Positions 42,016 to 53,347 of a DNA stretch of 64,000 nt are shown in pieces. The stretch is taken from positions 46,108 through 110,107 of the forward strand of contig NW_019174036.1 of the NCBI RefSeq assembly GCF_001642475.1. The letters run 5' to 3'. Origin of the DNA: Fonsecaea monophora (Eukaryota > Ascomycota > Eurotiomycetes > Chaetothyriales > Herpotrichiellaceae). The notes beneath the pieces were generated by a model, which saw only the letters and a program-made list of their open reading frames with translations, was not told the origin of the DNA and searched no databases. How positions within the stretch are numbered: the stretch's first letter is position 1; every line of letters begins with the position of its first letter. Position numbers and translations under genes: made by a program.

Positions 42016-44199
42016 ATGAACGGCATCATCGAGCCTTTACCTGGCCTCCTTGATGATCCTCTATTTCAAATTCCTGATTTACCTGCCCTGACTGACTTTC
42101 AAATTGCCCCTCTACGAAATCCTGCTCCGAGCCGTCATGCAAATGTCCCTCTACCCCTCGAACCTGTGGCCGACAATAGCCTGGGTAATGGACGGACGAA
42201 CAAAACTACTACACATCCTGTAGAAAGTCCGGAGAGGAGGAGGGCGCCATCAATAACTCCCAACGATGTCCTTCTTGCACGAGAGGCAAAAAGACCACAT
42301 CTCGCCATCAGCGAGCTGCTGGAAGCCGACCATGGCCCGGACCCTACACCAACATATCTGCCCTCATTCATCAGTCTGGCTGTGGTGGAAAACTCGCCTG
42401 TCCAAGCCCCCTCGTTTCTAGAACATCCTCAATCTCTCAGGCATCTGAGATTGGACGCCGACAGTGACCATGTTGCTCTTGACTGGGCCAGGCATCTTCC
42501 TCCCCCAGCTCAGAAAGAAAACCGTCACAACAGACCGACTCCGCTCCTCCCTGCTATGGTTACAGGACTGCATGAGCCTCCTCCCTCTGCAGCTCTCCTG
42601 CCGTCCATTGACCTTGACTCTCTACATGCGACCGTCACAGCATTACACGAGCCTTCAGCTCTGTTACCATCGCTTGACTCTCGCCCAACACGTGCCACGA
42701 TTACAGGATTGCATGAAACTCAGCCTACTGCGCTGTTGCCGGCAGTCTATCCGGAGTCGATACACACCACGAGCACGAGGCAGCATGAACCCCGTCCCAC
42801 TTCTGCGGCTCATCCACCACCGATTGATGTCGATTCGACACAAGCCACCACCCGGCCAACACCAACAACAACATCGAGGATTCATGTCAGAGATATGCTC
42901 AGAGACTCCGTTGGACCAGATCGTGAACCGAGTCTACCAGATCCCGAGCCCATTCAACCTGACACTGACCCTTACCCCCAAGAAGTTGACCCTTACCACC
43001 AAGAGGCTGACCCCTACAACCCAGAAGCTGATCCTTATTACCAAGAATCTGACCACTACCATCAAGAATCTGAGTCTTATCACCCGAGTCCTGAAGCCGA
43101 TCAACCAGATATAGACCCTTCACCCGAACCCATTCCTCCTGGCCGCGTTATTGACACACGTATTACTTTTACCAGGGCCTTTCTAAGGACTGAAGAACTC
43201 TCTCCCGACGAGATCCGCCAACGCATTCCGAAGGTGATCCATCCTGTTTGGAAGGAGACAAATAAGAAGATCTTTAAGCGTCGCGCCAGGCGGAGATGGA
43301 CTGATGCTGAAACTGCAGACCTCATGGCCGGCGTGAATAAATACGGCATCGGCCGATGGAAACAGATTCTAGACGATCCGGATTTCCATTTCAGGGACAG
43401 AAATTCCGTGGATTTGAAAGATCGGTACCGCGTTTGCATCAACGACAGGCCCTCAAAGTCCGACACCCACCTGGGAGTCGACAGTCCTATTGCAGAACCA
43501 TCTCCATCCATTGAGATACTGGGCATACGACACTGTCGTGAAGTGGCGGAGCGACTGGCAGATCGCGGTCAGAGTTCGAAACAACGTCGTAAACGCCGTG
43601 CTTGGACAGACCTCGAGGACGAGAATCTTTTGGCAGGTGTAGCACGACATGGCTTCCAGTGGACCGCCATTCATGACGACCCAGACCTGGATCTGTCGCA
43701 CAGGCGAGCCACCGACCTCCGAGACCGCATTCGAAATAAATTTCCAGATGGGTACAAGCACGCCGAGTCTGCGCCGTTGAGGTCAGAGGTCAGGAAGGCG
43801 GAGAAAGAAGCCCAAGCTGCAGAATCAACTACATTAGAGACGGACGTCCCTGGGCAAGTGCCCAATGCAACCAAGGTCTCGGCGAAGGGGCGACGGAAAT
43901 CTGGGAAAGTGACGGTAGCAGATGAAAGTGCGACTACTTCAGCTCGAAGAAAACGCCGCTTGTTTCTACCAACTGCGTCGGCTTCCTCGGTGAACAGGCT
44001 AACGCGCGATGAGCTCGACCAAGACCATGAAGATATGCAGGAGGAACACGAGAGAGAAAGAGAACGCGAAGGTGAAAATGAGCAACAACAATCCCTCATT
44101 ACATTGCCCAGTTTGACACTCGACCTCGATGATATGGACTGGGAGGATAATAGGCTGCCACCGTTGCATGACGGCGAGGAGGATGATATCAGCGACTAG
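42016..44199 (+). CDS. Double-Myb telobox-type DNA-binding protein (Teb1/Tay1-like)
   Basis: A single exon of 727 residues from ATG 42016 (MNGIIEPLPGLLDDPLFQIP). Two Myb domains lie in the C-terminal half: about 425-480 (RRWTDAETADLMAGVNKYG, IGRWKQILDDPDFHF, SVDLKDRYRV) and about 528-580 (RAWTDLEDENLLAGVARHGF, WTAIHDDPDL, ATDLRDRIRNKF). The V/T-D-L-K/R-D-R-hydrophobic ending is the telobox form of recognition helix. Two Myb teloboxes occur in S. pombe Teb1 and Yarrowia Tay1, which bind TTAGGG-like DNA at telomeres or promoters. The N-terminus has four degenerate repeats of about 26 residues around LHEP...ALLPS and six 7-residue repeats around E-A-D-P-Y-x-Q (about 42961-43085). The tail is acidic. 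Role at telomeres versus promoters is open. Confidence 0.82.
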   Translation: MNGIIEPLPGLLDDPLFQIPDLPALTDFQIAPLRNPAPSRHANVPLPLEPVADNSLGNGRTNKTTTHPVESPERRRAPSITPNDVLLAREAKRPHLAISELLEADHGPDPTPTYLPSFISLAVVENSPVQAPSFLEHPQSLRHLRLDADSDHVALDWARHLPPPAQKENRHNRPTPLLPAMVTGLHEPPPSAALLPSIDLDSLHATVTALHEPSALLPSLDSRPTRATITGLHETQPTALLPAVYPESIHTTSTRQHEPRPTSAAHPPPIDVDSTQATTRPTPTTTSRIHVRDMLRDSVGPDREPSLPDPEPIQPDTDPYPQEVDPYHQEADPYNPEADPYYQESDHYHQESESYHPSPEADQPDIDPSPEPIPPGRVIDTRITFTRAFLRTEELSPDEIRQRIPKVIHPVWKETNKKIFKRRARRRWTDAETADLMAGVNKYGIGRWKQILDDPDFHFRDRNSVDLKDRYRVCINDRPSKSDTHLGVDSPIAEPSPSIEILGIRHCREVAERLADRGQSSKQRRKRRAWTDLEDENLLAGVARHGFQWTAIHDDPDLDLSHRRATDLRDRIRNKFPDGYKHAESAPLRSEVRKAEKEAQAAESTTLETDVPGQVPNATKVSAKGRRKSGKVTVADESATTSARRKRRLFLPTASASSVNRLTRDELDQDHEDMQEEHEREREREGENEQQQSLITLPSLTLDLDDMDWEDNRLPPLHDGEEDDISD

Positions 44200-45722
44200 C
44201 GCCGGAACGGAAAGTGGCATGTGCATTTGAAGAATTGACAAGTGACAAGAAAGGAACCTCGAAGATTGACATCAGGCTTGAGCAAATATTTTGGAGCAAA
44301 CATTATGGTATTGGCGGCACTGGAGGGGACTGGGCGTGGGAAGTCGCAGAAGGCGATACAACGCGGCTCATGTAGCGACAGGACATCAGTATTCTTGTTT
44401 TTCTGATTGTTTCCTCGGTTGATAGGCAATTGCGGGATGAAAAAAGGAAGGACAATGGGTTCATGGAATGGAAAGGGGACTGGTGAAGGTGCTATTATTT
44501 CGATTGTGATACCCCTTGGTTTTTGGTACTTGGACAGGGCGGGGATGGGAAATTTGGAACTGGCACGTAAGGCTCTACCTGAACATATCTATATACTAGG
44601 TACATGCGTCCGTGTGTTATGTACTTTGGTACCTTGGTAATGAATACTTACAAGGGCACCAGGGCCAGAGACGGCCGTGTCTAAGAGTTATTTTTCTGTA
44701 TTCCTACTCGCGAGCCCGAGGTCGGAGAGCCTCTGCCTGCTCCAGCAGATCGGATACTTGTATAGAATCTACAATCTATATGTACTTGACATGTATTACA
44801 GATACTACCACTGCTGGAACATGACTGAGCCACCCTCTCTTCTCCCTTCTTCGTTGGATTACCCCACGCATACGCTTGAAGCTACTGGTCGAGTTGAGTC
44901 GAATCGGGCCGTGTCCATGAAAAAACTTGTCTATCTATCGATTCTGCCGTCAACATGACATTTCCGTATCACGCACACAGGGTTCGAGGGAGGAGAGGCG
45001 GGAAAGAGATGGAGCTAGTCGGCTCTGCTCGGTCTTCTTCGCCTTTGGGCTCTGGGCTCTGGCTCTGGCAGTGCCTTCGTCCATATCTCGTCAGGATTGT
45101 CGCTTCATATACGGTGTAAGCAGGCAGAACGTAGCCAGTGATACATGGTTGGGATGGGATGGAGTCATGTTCAACCGCAAAACGGGAGAAGGAAAGGAAA
45201 GAGAGAGATAGAAATTTCAATGGGCACGTAGGTGCATATTGCGGTAGGACGGGGTGAATGGTCAGTCTGATCTTTCTGCTCCCGACTCCTCTCCCACTTA
45301 TCTTGACCTGGCCTTTTGTGTCTTGCTTCTTCGGACAATGCGTATCACACGAATGAGGTACCCCAGGCGTCCTTTGTATGTGCCGGACATCCCATGCAGG
45401 TGTAGACTTCTGGCGTGGTGCTTCGCTGTCGTGAGAGAGCCGAGAACTTTTCAATACGCTGCATTCCTGCCTGACCAACTCGCTCAGTGTGCTGCGAGGA
45501 TGTCGAAACTATACGCCGTCAACAGTACTCCATGACAACCCCACTCCCCCATGCGTACGCTCAATTGAAAGAAACAAAAACACAGAGTCGAATAATGCCT
45601 TCAGAGATTTGCTCGCAAAAAGCCCTCGCTTCCAATTGTCATTTTGCTCGTCATCTCGTTTGATCATTCTGGCCATGTCGTTTCCTGAGGCAATATTTTA
45701 TTTCACCTAGAAGTAGGCCTTT
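44200..45722. other. Intergenic, convergent gene ends
   Basis: 1.5 kb between the double-Myb stop and the SNX3 stop. Only short frames without resemblance to known proteins; no repeat or RNA gene recognised. Confidence 0.5.
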
Positions 45723-46314
45723 TCACCAAGCATTACGATCCCAGTTCGGATCTATTTTGTCTTCAGTCAGCCCAAGCTTGTACCATCAAGGCGGAGTGAA
45801 TTCCCTTACCTTGTATAAATGCCCCGAGAACCTTGCTCCCAGTCTGCAACAGCGGGTGTCCGACCACTATTTGTAGGAACCTCTGAAGCCCTTCCCTCCT
45901 GTGTTCAATCACATCATCCGAGAATCTGTTCGTGAATACTTTTCCAGGTAGTGGGGGAATTGTGACTCTGGCGCTTTCTCGCTCCAGGATATCTCGAAAG
46001 TACTCGAAGTCGGAGTATCGGCGGCGGACGACCGAGTGACGAAGTTTGAAGGCCGGAATATTGGTACGGGTGTGGATTTCATAAGAGGTATACATGTTAC
46101 GAGGAGAGGAACCGTGGGTTTGTGGGTTTTTCACCTGTGAACTAGGTCAGGCTATGTTCACCGAGAAAAAGTGCTTCTGATTCTAAGATGGCGACTAGGA
46201 GAGCCCTTGCGGCGCATGAGAGATCGCAGAACGTACCTCAATCTCGAGGAAGTTTTCTGGAGGGCCGTAGATCTCCTCGAAAGTTTGTTGGCGAGACTCT
46301 GGTAGGGCTTGCAT
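45723..46314 (-). CDS. snx3: Sorting nexin-3 (Snx3/Grd19)
   Basis: Three exons: 46237-46314, 45810-46134, 45723-45760, with introns of 102 and 49 nt; 146 residues. Joined, it starts MQALPESRQQTFEEIYGPPE, continues NFLEIEVKNPQTHG across intron 1, and ends GAFIQDKIDPNWDRNAW across intron 2. Nearly the whole protein is a PX domain, with the PI3P-binding VVRRRYSDFEYFRDIL and the IPPLPGK loop intact. Snx3 sits on early endosomes and returns cargo to the Golgi with retromer. Size is normal for the family (about 140-160). Divergent from POL5 with 399 bases between starts. Confidence 0.95.
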
Positions 46315-46713
46315 GGCTGCGGGGTTGAAATAGAGGACGCAGGCAACTGAACAGGGTGATCGATCGCGTGCACTTTAGACACAAAGTAAAGTCGATTTGA
46401 ATGCACTCTCAAATCTGTAGGGCGCTGATAAAAACAATTCAGTCAATAGAGCTGAGGACGGGTATGTGAGGTTAGCCGTTGGACTGATTTAGGGCGTCAC
46501 CCAGCGTATCTTGGTGTTCGTCGAGAAGATTCCTGCAAAGCCGCACCTGACTCTTGCCGCTTTCCCAATCGGGCCACCCCGCATCCTCCTGCGCCAAGGC
46601 CCGTTGGGTGGGTCTCAAATTTCGCTGCAGGGGAGCCAGTGATTTTTTATATTTTGGATATTTTTCTTCACTGTTGATCAGGAAGGACTGTAAACACACC
46701 CCAGATCCTAACA

Positions 46714-49700
46714 ATGGGGACTGACACGGCGTCTAAAAAACGGAAAAGAGAAGTCGACGTCGAGCTTGTCAAAGTCTACGAGGACCTGGCCGACAACCAG
46801 GAGGACGTTCGTCTCGCTGCGGCCCATACGTTGCTGTCCAAAATCTACAAGCCTGGAATCACGAGCCATGAGCAGACCCTGACTATTTTGAAACGGCTCT
46901 TCCGTGGACTTTGCAGCAGTCGCAAATCTGCGCGTCTCGGGTTTTCTGTCGCCTTGACCGAATTCCTTTCTCAGCTTACAACTGCCGCGGCCAATTCGTC
47001 CGAAAGTGTTGTGTCCCCATCGATTGTCATTGATATCCTTGAAGCCCAGACCTTGCCAGAGAAGGGTACTTCTGGCCAGGACGAGCGTGACCACTATTTC
47101 GGCAGAATTTTTGGTGCTGATGCCGTTTTGAAATCGAGAATTCTTTTCGGCAAGAAAGCGGATCAAAATCAGTTCAAGCGCCTGCTCGACATTATTTGTG
47201 CTTTAGCAATTAAGAAGCCGTGGCTCCGTCAGGAATGCGGCTGGGTCCTCTACAATTGCACGTTGTACGATTATTACGAGCTGCCACTACCCTTCTCTCT
47301 ACTCATCTGTGAACAGCTGGTTGCGAACAAGCTGATACGTACACCAGAGGGCGTGGCAATCTGGTTGGCGACAACTAGGCGCTTCCCTCATGCGAAATTG
47401 CCCAAGTCGGCTTGGAAGAGCGGTCATCCACTGGCGAAGAAAGACGTGAATATCCTTGCCGATATCCTCAAAGATGCGAGGATCGAACGAGCGGAGGCAG
47501 ATGGCGATCTGAAATCCCAAGGCACTGCGAGATGGTCTGCCAAGCTCCATTTTGCCTGGGATGTTGTGCTTGCTGAAATCTTCGGAAATACGTCGAAACA
47601 GCCTGAGAATGGGAGTGATGGGAAAAGTAGCATTCGGAACGAAGACAAACTCCCCTTCGACCTGTTCTGGAAAGTTGTTGTGGATGAAAGTCTTTTCGCA
47701 CCTACAAGCAGCGCGGAGCGGAAATCCTGGGGGTTCAGTCTATGGGAAAAGATCTTTGAAACAGCCCCCAGAGAACTATTGATCTACACCTTTACGTCGC
47801 GAGCGAGTCATTGTTTGGTCAATTCTCTCAAGAGCACCGAAAGATTTCTTCAAAGGTCGGCCCTTAGATTAACCCAGATCATTCAGGCTTGCTTGACCAA
47901 TGCTGAGCCCTGGGATCAACGCGCCAATCTCGCCGGAAGTTACGTCCGCGCACTGTTACAAAGTGTTTCTTTCGGCGACTTTGACCATATCACCAAGTCC
48001 AAAACTCTACAAAATCTGTTCGAAGGAGCAACCGCGGATGTGTTAGAGGGCATCAGTTCTGCTTTGACCGACCTTCTGACTAGCTCTCATGAGCAGGACA
48101 CGAAGACGACACTTTTGCAACAGAAAGCGCTTGTAAATTTGCAGTGGAAGCTACTCTCAGCAAGGCTCCGCCGCTGGGAACAGCTCCAAATGTCGCAACT
48201 TAACACCATCGACGACAAGGAGAAAGCACTTGTCTCCGGAGTACTTCAGTCATGGCTCAGAGAAGTCTGCATATCGCCAACTTGGGCGAGCTCGCAGAAC
48301 CTCAACCGTAATATGCGGTCGAAACTGCTGCCAGAGGTTCACGACTTTGTAAAGGAGCGTCTGAGCTTGTCCTTTGAGCAAGCCCTCAAACTTGGGCCTC
48401 TGGGATGTTGGTTGTTGAAGCATGTGATCCTCCACATTCGCGAGTTGGAGGTCCTCGACATCCAGATGACTGCTGCCTTTGAGGACGACGTTAAGGCTAT
48501 CGTGGAGACAGCGTGGCAAAGCTTGGCAGATATTCCCATCAATACTCAGACAGTCTCGACAGCCAGCCGAGCCGCAGCAAAGGCTTCGAAGGCCTCGAAA
48601 ACGCCCATACGAACGGCACTGTCGTCATCTGAGGGATTGTGCCTGCTCTATGCCTTATTACTATTCCAAATCTACAGCGGAGAGATAGAGGCTGTGCAGA
48701 TCTTACAGGAAGTGCTTGAAAACTGGGGTCGACGGAAAGATAATCAGAAAAGCATGGTTTCGACTGAAAATGGACAAGAGTCTGCCGATGCGATTATGGA
48801 GATTCTCCTCAGCTTCTTATCAAAGCCGTCCAAATTCTTGAGGCGTATCACTGTCCAGATCTTTGATGCTTTTGCCCCTTCTATTACTGCCACTGGCCTG
48901 GAATCCATGTGCCGCATTCTTGAAACCAAAGAAAACCTTCGGGGACAACAAGAAATGTTCGAAGCTGGAGATATTGGGAATGAAGGCGAGGAGAACCTTG
49001 CGTCTGACTCTGAAATGGAAGACCTAGACTCAGATGTCGAAGTCGGTTTTGTTTCGGAGTCTGGCAAATCTTCCGAAAAGGAGGATTCCGATTCGACATC
49101 GACATCCGATGATTCTGCGGAAACTTCAGATGCCGAATCTGCAGACTCTCAGGAGTCAGAGGACGATGATGCCGAAGATGAGGAGCTTGCGGCGTTCGAT
49201 GCACTACTTGCATCTGCGCTTGGCACAAGACGGCTCAACGAGGGTGATCTCAACGCTGCGTCAGACACTTCAGAATCCTCTTCCGACGCAGATATGGATG
49301 ACGATGAAATGATGAAACTGGATTCCAAGCTTGCAGAAGTCTTTCGCGCGCGAAGTGAACAACAGTCAAAGAACAAAAAGAACGAAGCGAAAGAGGCAAA
49401 GGAGAACATTGTCAATTTCAAGAACCGCGTGCTCGACCTGATCGACTCGTATCTAAAGCATCAGGCACACAAATCACTGAGCATGGATTTAATACTTCCC
49501 CTTCTCAGGCTTGTGAGAACTACGCCAACTAAGCAGCTGGCCAACCGTGCTTGCAGCATCCTCCAGCAGTTCTGCTCACGGTGCAAAGGACCCAATGCCC
49601 CCGAGCTACCGGACGACTCTTCCCGCGAGCATGCCATTGAGATCCTGAAGTCGATCCACGAGGAAGCGGGCATGGAGTCGTCACATGCGCACTCCAACGC

Positions 49701-49893
49701 AGCAAGTCTGTCGAGTATTCTTGTTGCGAAGGCTCTCGTAAGAGCCAATCCATCCGATATCAAAATGGTTGTGGAGATATACGCGTCGACAAGATTGAGG
49801 CAACTAACGGACAAGAAATGCAGAATTGTGTCGGGCTTCTTCACCGATTGGAACAATTGGTGCCAAAGTATCAGAGCGAAGCTAGTGGAGTGA
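46714..49893 (+). CDS. pol5: Pol5/Myb-binding-protein-1A-like nucleolar protein
   Basis: One exon, 1059 residues from ATG 46714 (MGTDTASKKRKREVDVELVK). The HEAT-like helical N-terminus contains the family block LAAAHTLLSKIYK, LKRLFRGLCSSRKSARLGFS. A strongly acidic Ser/Asp/Glu stretch at about residues 760-890 (SDDSAETSDAESADSQESED) separates it from a C-terminal helical part. Named as DNA polymerase V in databases but not a functional polymerase; yeast Pol5 is an essential nucleolar factor for 60S maturation and rDNA. Functionally it belongs with ERB1 in the same window. Its upstream region contains CAAATTTCGC near 46617, sharing AAATTTCG with the ERB1 promoter. Confidence 0.92.
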   Translation: MGTDTASKKRKREVDVELVKVYEDLADNQEDVRLAAAHTLLSKIYKPGITSHEQTLTILKRLFRGLCSSRKSARLGFSVALTEFLSQLTTAAANSSESVVSPSIVIDILEAQTLPEKGTSGQDERDHYFGRIFGADAVLKSRILFGKKADQNQFKRLLDIICALAIKKPWLRQECGWVLYNCTLYDYYELPLPFSLLICEQLVANKLIRTPEGVAIWLATTRRFPHAKLPKSAWKSGHPLAKKDVNILADILKDARIERAEADGDLKSQGTARWSAKLHFAWDVVLAEIFGNTSKQPENGSDGKSSIRNEDKLPFDLFWKVVVDESLFAPTSSAERKSWGFSLWEKIFETAPRELLIYTFTSRASHCLVNSLKSTERFLQRSALRLTQIIQACLTNAEPWDQRANLAGSYVRALLQSVSFGDFDHITKSKTLQNLFEGATADVLEGISSALTDLLTSSHEQDTKTTLLQQKALVNLQWKLLSARLRRWEQLQMSQLNTIDDKEKALVSGVLQSWLREVCISPTWASSQNLNRNMRSKLLPEVHDFVKERLSLSFEQALKLGPLGCWLLKHVILHIRELEVLDIQMTAAFEDDVKAIVETAWQSLADIPINTQTVSTASRAAAKASKASKTPIRTALSSSEGLCLLYALLLFQIYSGEIEAVQILQEVLENWGRRKDNQKSMVSTENGQESADAIMEILLSFLSKPSKFLRRITVQIFDAFAPSITATGLESMCRILETKENLRGQQEMFEAGDIGNEGEENLASDSEMEDLDSDVEVGFVSESGKSSEKEDSDSTSTSDDSAETSDAESADSQESEDDDAEDEELAAFDALLASALGTRRLNEGDLNAASDTSESSSDADMDDDEMMKLDSKLAEVFRARSEQQSKNKKNEAKEAKENIVNFKNRVLDLIDSYLKHQAHKSLSMDLILPLLRLVRTTPTKQLANRACSILQQFCSRCKGPNAPELPDDSSREHAIEILKSIHEEAGMESSHAHSNAASLSSILVAKALVRANPSDIKMVVEIYASTRLRQLTDKKCRIVSGFFTDWNNWCQSIRAKLVE

Positions 49894-50857
49894 TATGGGG
49901 CTGGTCATCCATAAAGAAGATAGCAGCATCAAGCACAAAACGATCGAATGGCGAGAAACATCTTTCCAAACTTGTCATGCTGGACATCCACCCGCGCCTT
50001 TTCAGAAGCAATACAAGACCTCGCTGGGTGCATGTGGAAAGGGTATCTGCAAGGCATAAGTATACAGTCGTTTGCAATTGCGGCTTCACCTTTGGGTGAC
50101 CTTTACATACACTCAGAGATTATTAAGCCCAAGTCGTCCGCCCTACTTAGAAAAGATCTAACTAGATAAGCTCAAGCGTATATTTCTCCACTACCAATCA
50201 TTTATTGCGTCTTGGTTAGCTGGTGTGTCGGTTTACCGTACATAACAATTATATATTACCCACCAAAAGCAGTGGCTACGCGATAAGCTATACGTGATGA
50301 TAGCGGCAACTCTGTCCCTTCCACGTGATTCTCCAGCCTGCTCTGTGGAGTTAAGTCGCATCTCCCTCATCCTACGAAACGCTAGGAAGAATGAAAAGAG
50401 TGGGACTGTATGGTCGTTCCCGAAAGTGGCCAACATGCCGGACACATTGCTATTCTTTTTCGAGCCAGTTTTGGGGGATTTAGTCCTGCTCCAGCTTACT
50501 TCGAATGAATCACAGCTATGGTGTGTGTTAATTCCAAACCATACTATCATGTGGACGCCAATTTTGCAAGGATCCAGGGGGCGTTTCGTCAATCGTGGAC
50601 TTTAATAACTAAGTCAGTCGTGTGCATTGTAGAAACCCATCCACCCCGCGGCGGATTGAACCATTTCGCTGAATGTCCAACTCTAGTGACGTCTAGCATC
50701 ACGAAGGACGGAGGACTCACCATGAGAAGAGAGACGTGCCCTATACTATGCCGGGACAAAGTTGCTCCTTGGATTCGGCGAACAGGGACGTCCAATTCGC
50801 TCTTCAACCTCGGCCAGGTTTTCCCAAGGATGTGCGCTTCTGAGCTGTTTAGCTCTC
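49894..50857. other. Intergenic, with one copy of a 21-bp repeat
   Basis: The 3' regions of POL5 and the 7TM gene. It holds the plus-strand copy of a 21-bp sequence shared with the micro-ORF at 53.4 kb. No gene recognised. Confidence 0.5.
50072..50092 (+). repeat. 21-bp repeat, copy A
   Basis: An exact match to the reverse complement of 53400-53420, which lies inside the Cys-rich micro-ORF. Read in the same frame it also encodes CNCGFTF, then GGGTGA ends the frame. Confidence 0.85.
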
Positions 50858-53150
50858 TCAAATGGCCCCAACAACAGCACCTGCCAGTGAGAAGGCAATC
50901 CAAACAACGGTGAGAACCATAAGCTTAGGGGGACAGAACCTAAATCCAGTCAGTGAATATGAGCCCAGTAAGTTCATGAAACGCACTCTTCCAAACTCAG
51001 ACCAATAAATCCGCTCCAAAAGAGCCACTGCGCGATCCAAAGAAAGAGCATGGTTATAATCGCGGCTGTGTGCAGCTTCGTAAATGCTTTCCGGGTAACC
51101 TGGTTGTGTTGACGTTCAACATGGAGAGTGCCATATGCCATGTAACTTCGCCCCTCACTTCTCGTCAATGATTCTTCTTCTGAGCCCTTATCCTCGTGTG
51201 CGCAGTGTGGTGCCATCCTCTGCCCCAACCACTTCCAATGTCGATTTAAGAGCACCAGCGACGAAACAAACGCCGCGATAGCGACAACATGCCACAAGAA
51301 TGCCCCAGCATACATAAATTTTGCCGGTGGTGCGCCGTCTAGTTTCTCCATGCCTTCAACGTAGAAGTTGTGCGCTCGGCCATAATTGACGGTCATAATC
51401 AGATAATACGACGACAAACCCTGAAGGATCGTTTCCGCAAACAGGGAAGACCCGACCGCGGAGCAATGCATCGCTTCCAATGGTCGTGTATCAAGTAGCA
51501 AAGTCACGAGCCAAGTAAGTCGAGGCATAGAGCACCAGAGGAGCATCAACTGAAGAATGGGCACGTCCTCATAACCAATGGTTTGCTGAACAAGGAATGC
51601 ATTGAGCCAGTTGGCAAAGAGTTGAAGAGCGGCGATGAACACCCCTGTGGAAAACCAACCTTGCAGATGCGGGTGCCAGCGAATGCCACGGGCGATTTGA
51701 TGGACGCGGGTTCTCCGGCCGAGAAAGGCGGCAAGCAAGGTCGCTGTATTGATCGTCGCCAGGCTTCCGAGCTTCCACTCGGTCGTGGCACATGTTTCTG
51801 TGACCTTGGTAGATCCCGAATGGGTTATAGAGGCCGGGTTAGAATTGTTGGATGGCTTGAGATTCCATCGCCATGGAATCATGTCGTTGCGGGTGGTGGT
51901 CGCCAATTGACGCCAGTTATCCGGCAGACCATGCCAGTCCTGCACATTGCCACAAAGTTCGTGGAGCCAATTGACATAATCTATTCGCGTCTCGAAAGTC
52001 TGGCAGGAGCCTCCGCAGGAAGCATAGCGAATGTCACGGCAGAAGCAAGCCCGATCAACTGCGCGCACGACCTGGCAGTAGCCACCAGGGTCGATCCGAC
52101 AAGCGTCGGTTGCGCATTGACTAGGGAGCTCAATCACTTGCTTCGGCATATCCGCGACACACTTAGGCCAGTTCAAGTCGTCGATGGGGATATACGCAAA
52201 TTCCGTGGTCTTGAGTCCGTCCGTCCAATTTGCGGGTAGCGACGTCGGCCCACAAGTGGCATTCATCCACAGTCGCTCCCTTGTCAAGTCTATTTTCCCC
52301 GGTGTTGTGCACGGTTCCGTTTGGGGGTCGATCGTAAACGCACCGCAGAAGCATGCTCTATCAAAATAGTCACCAGATCTGATGTAACTCCAGGTGAGGT
52401 CGTAACCGACAGTCTCATAATCCAGCGGGATTACGGACTGATGGGCCCGACTATACTCCCAAGGACGAGCGGCATTTCCAGTATGTTTGGTGACACTGGT
52501 GAAACCACAGGTGGCCATCACATGTTGAAATGCTTCCATCGATGAAGGAGAATGTGAGCCCGTCAGACACGTCGGTGCCAGGTCAATCACGTCAACGGCC
52601 GCATATCCTTTGGCCAGGGAGGCCGGGGAGAGGTTTTGCAGCTCGTTCGTGTCGCCGACGTCGACAAGCCACGTCCGACCAGTGACTTCCTGAATCCACA
52701 GATACAACTGTGCTTTGGCGAGCACTGATCGGCTGCAGTTTGGGAGATAACCTTGGACCACATTAGCAGAAAAGGCGACGCTGAGGCAGCTAAGCTGCGT
52801 CAGCCATTGGTGGTGGGTGCAGATGATTCCAAAATGTCGAGTGCATCGTAGGCTGGTACATTTTGTCATGGCACTCAGCCAGATGGATTGATCCTGCTGG
52901 GCGATGCACTGTGGCATGGGAGTCAAATCTTCAGGATTGACCCAGCCATTGCGATTGTTCTGGGGTATCAAGATACCGCTCTCCTTGTAGGAACTGACGC
53001 CGGTGCGACCGAGCACTTCTGCGGTCCCACGTTAGTAATTATCATGGACAGTGAAAGGCACCCAAAAGGTCTCCAGAGGGAGATACCTGTCGCCGCCACC
53101 CAGCAAATCCCAACCATCAGCAGCACCAGACATATGATAGACGACTTCAT
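50858..53150 (-). CDS. Cys-rich ectodomain plus seven-transmembrane protein, family unknown
   Basis: Three exons: 53087-53150, 50987-53018, 50858-50939; introns of 68 nt (perfect TTACTAAC branch point) and 47 nt; 725 residues. Exon 1 encodes a signal peptide (MKSSIICLVLLMVGICWVAA). Residues about 22-434 form a Cys-rich ectodomain with repeated DRACFC motifs and Cys clusters (CATDACRIDPGGYC, CGGSCQTFETRIDYVNWLHE). From about 435 there are seven hydrophobic helices; the seventh, LMVLTVVWIAFSLAGAVVGA, comes from exon 3. Loops fit an outside N-terminus: basic GRRTRVHQIARGIRWH after TM1 and a long charged loop between TM5 and TM6. No tail follows TM7. I do not recognise the family. A receptor-like surface protein is inferred from topology only; no G-protein motif was seen. 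Confidence 0.78.
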
Positions 53151-53347
53151 CTTGCTGATATTGTCAGGTGTCCTGTGCTTCAAAGTGCAGTGAGAGGATA
53201 GTCGCTGGCGCCTGATTTGATTTTAGATCGATGCGTTGCCGCTTTCAAGTTTCCACACTTTTCAGTTCAAAAAGCAGAAGTCATCCGTACTGTCACGTAA
53301 ATTCATGTATTCGACGGAGATGAAGCTTAACCAACGCTTAGACTTAT

